Part shown: positions 63,013 to 64,000 of the stretch, piece by piece
How the letters are laid out: each line of letters begins with the position of its first letter
Position numbering within the stretch: the first letter of the stretch is position 1
Assembly (NCBI GenBank): GCA_050951405.1
Contig: JBMNIZ010000012.1
Location: 124,001 to 188,000 of the forward strand
From: JBMNIZ01 sp050951405
GTDB lineage: Bacteria; Bacillota; DULZ01
Reading direction: 5' to 3'
DNA: 64,000 nt
Notes under the pieces: generated by a model
The model's database searches: none
Seen by the model: only the letters and a program-made list of their open reading frames with translations
What the model was told of the DNA's origin: nothing
Program-made: the position numbers and the translations under genes

Positions 63013-63606
63013 TCACAGAATGCCTTTGGTAGACGGAATTCCATTTTCCCGGGGATCAAACGCAACCGCCTCTTTCAAAGCCCTTCCTGTGGCCTTGAAG
63101 ACAGCTTCCAAAATATGGTGAGTATTCCTGCCCGCTTCCTGTTTTAAATGTAGGGTTACCCCTCCGTGTAGAGTGAAAGCCCGCCAAAACTCTTCCACCA
63201 GTTCCGTTTCCAAGTCACCCACCCGGGGACTGCCAAGGTGCAGCTGGATACTGCAAGTAGGGGCGGTTGCTCACATCCACCACCGCCAGCACCAAAGCCT
63301 CATCCATGGGCACCCAGGCTGCTCCCATAGCGTTTTATTCCTTTTCTTATCCTCCAAAGCCCGGGCCGAGGGCCTGCCCCAGGCAGATCCCCACATCTTC
63401 CACCGTATGGTGGCCGTCAACTTCCAGGTCTCCCTCCGTACTTCCAACAACAGATCGAACCCCCCGTGCCTCGCCCAGAGCCGGAGCATGTGGTCAAAAA
63501 ACCCGATCCCGCTGGAACCGCGAAAATGGCCGTCCCCGTCCAGCACCAACGCCAGCCTGATCTTCGTCTCCAGGGTCTCTCTTTCAATCCTGCCTGTTCT
63601 GGGCAC
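63013..63606 (-). pseudogene. hisB: Imidazoleglycerol-phosphate dehydratase, several frameshifts
   Basis: Total length (198 codons) fits HisB. It starts at GTG behind GGGAGGTGGGA with PRTGRIERETLETKIRLALVLDGDG and GIGFFDHMLRLWARHGGFDLLLEV; later parts GHHTVEDVGICLGQAL, GSSLVPMDEALVLAVVDVS and the end HHILEAVFKATGRALKEAV are intact but in other frames. At least three single-base shifts are needed. The protein-level match is kept around each, so errors in the sequence are likely. Confidence 0.85.
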
Positions 63607-64000
63607 CGTCTCCCACCTCCCGTTCCTCTGCGATTCTAGTCTGACACGAATGGAGTTGGCATGTCCTTCCAGCCCTTCCACCGCAGCTATTTTCACCACT
63701 GCCTGGGCGGCCTCGGGCCAGCCCCTTTGGCGTATAGCTGATAAGGCTGGATTTCTTCAGGTACATCTCCACATTTAAGGGAGAAAAATAACGGGCCGTA
63801 CCGCCGGTAGGCAGAACATGATTGGGGCCCGCATAATAGTCTCCCAGCGCTTCCGGCGAATGATGCCCCAGAAAAATGGCGCCGGCATTTTTTACCCTGC
63901 CCAGCCATAAGAAAGGGGTCCGCCAGGCACAACTCCAAATGCTCCGGGGCAAAATCGTTGGCCACGTTCCATGGCCTCCTCCAGATCACGGGTGATGAAT
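63607..64000 (-). pseudogene. hisD: Histidinol dehydrogenase, C-terminal part, frameshifted (runs off the window)
   Basis: The segments ANDFAPEHLELCLADP, RVKNAGAIFLGHHSPEALGDYYAGPNHVLPTGGTARYFSPLNVEMYLKKSSLISYT and KIAAVEGLEGHANSIRVRLE are unmistakable HisD. They lie in three frames, and no stop separates the last piece from hisB, so a TAG near 63636 may be the true end after correcting one base. HisD oxidises histidinol twice to histidine with NAD. Confidence 0.85.

Noticed and set aside
62939..63016. Remnant of hisH between hisB and hisA
   Set aside because: None of the three frames shows HisH motifs; the stretch is too short and holds mainly the hisA binding site.

Overview
The window looks like chromosome from an anaerobic, endospore-forming Firmicute of the class Clostridia (Peptococcaceae, Desulfotomaculia or Moorella-like). 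The grounds are an intact sigma-K gene, Gram-positive type IV pilus genes interleaved with shikimate genes, an IreB homologue, an aldehyde:ferredoxin oxidoreductase, an Agr-type peptide system and two likely selenoproteins. Most genes are on the minus strand. I saw no tRNA, rRNA or CRISPR array.

Layout. 1-13.4 kb: type IV pilus assembly (pilN, pilM, PilX-like, three minor prepilins, pilC, pilB, a major prepilin, prepilin peptidase). It is interleaved with aroB-aroK-aroC, an SDR oxidoreductase, a sigma factor and a MerR-type regulator. 13.5-17.5 kb: aroE, yqeG, sigK, then a redox operon of a HesB-related selenoprotein, a thioredoxin-like selenoprotein and CcdA. Each Sec gene has an in-frame TGA at the expected redox or metal-binding position and a hairpin whose loop starts exactly 23 nt after it. 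17.5-19.7 kb: an intact IS1634-family element flanked by an 88-bp target duplication. 19.7-24.7 kb and 31.9-35.4 kb: a conserved block (alaS, ireB, ruvX, DUF1292, a VanW-family gene, mltG, U32 peptidase) split by a nest of transposons. IS21-like element B sits in the istB of IS21-like element A, A sits in a second IS1634 copy, and that copy is flanked by a 49-bp target duplication.

35.4-47 kb: a T-box-like leader for alaS, an ISNCY element with an IS30 copy in its left end, then a catabolic island (MoaD-like protein, tungsten aldehyde oxidoreductase, a ThDP enzyme broken by many one-base insertions, 3-hydroxyacyl-CoA dehydrogenase, SCP2 protein, SDR, TetR regulator), a second IS30 copy and rpmB. 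47.3-51.8 kb: riboflavin operon ribU-ribD-ribE-ribBA-ribH behind an FMN riboswitch. 51.9-53.2 kb: a small peptide-signalling locus (kinase-less membrane protein, AgrB, and an AgrD-like peptide with Ser in place of the ring Cys). 53.2-60.7 kb: an S-layer-homology protein, ligA, pcrA, ddl. 60.8-64 kb: hisIE, hisF, hisA, hisB and the end of hisD, with hisH missing from its usual place.

Quality caution. Single-base indels cluster at about 40.9-42.4 kb and 63.1-64 kb, and single ones occur in ribH and in both IS30 copies. The reading frame is recovered by removing or adding one base and protein similarity continues across the breaks, so I suspect consensus errors rather than decay in several of these genes.
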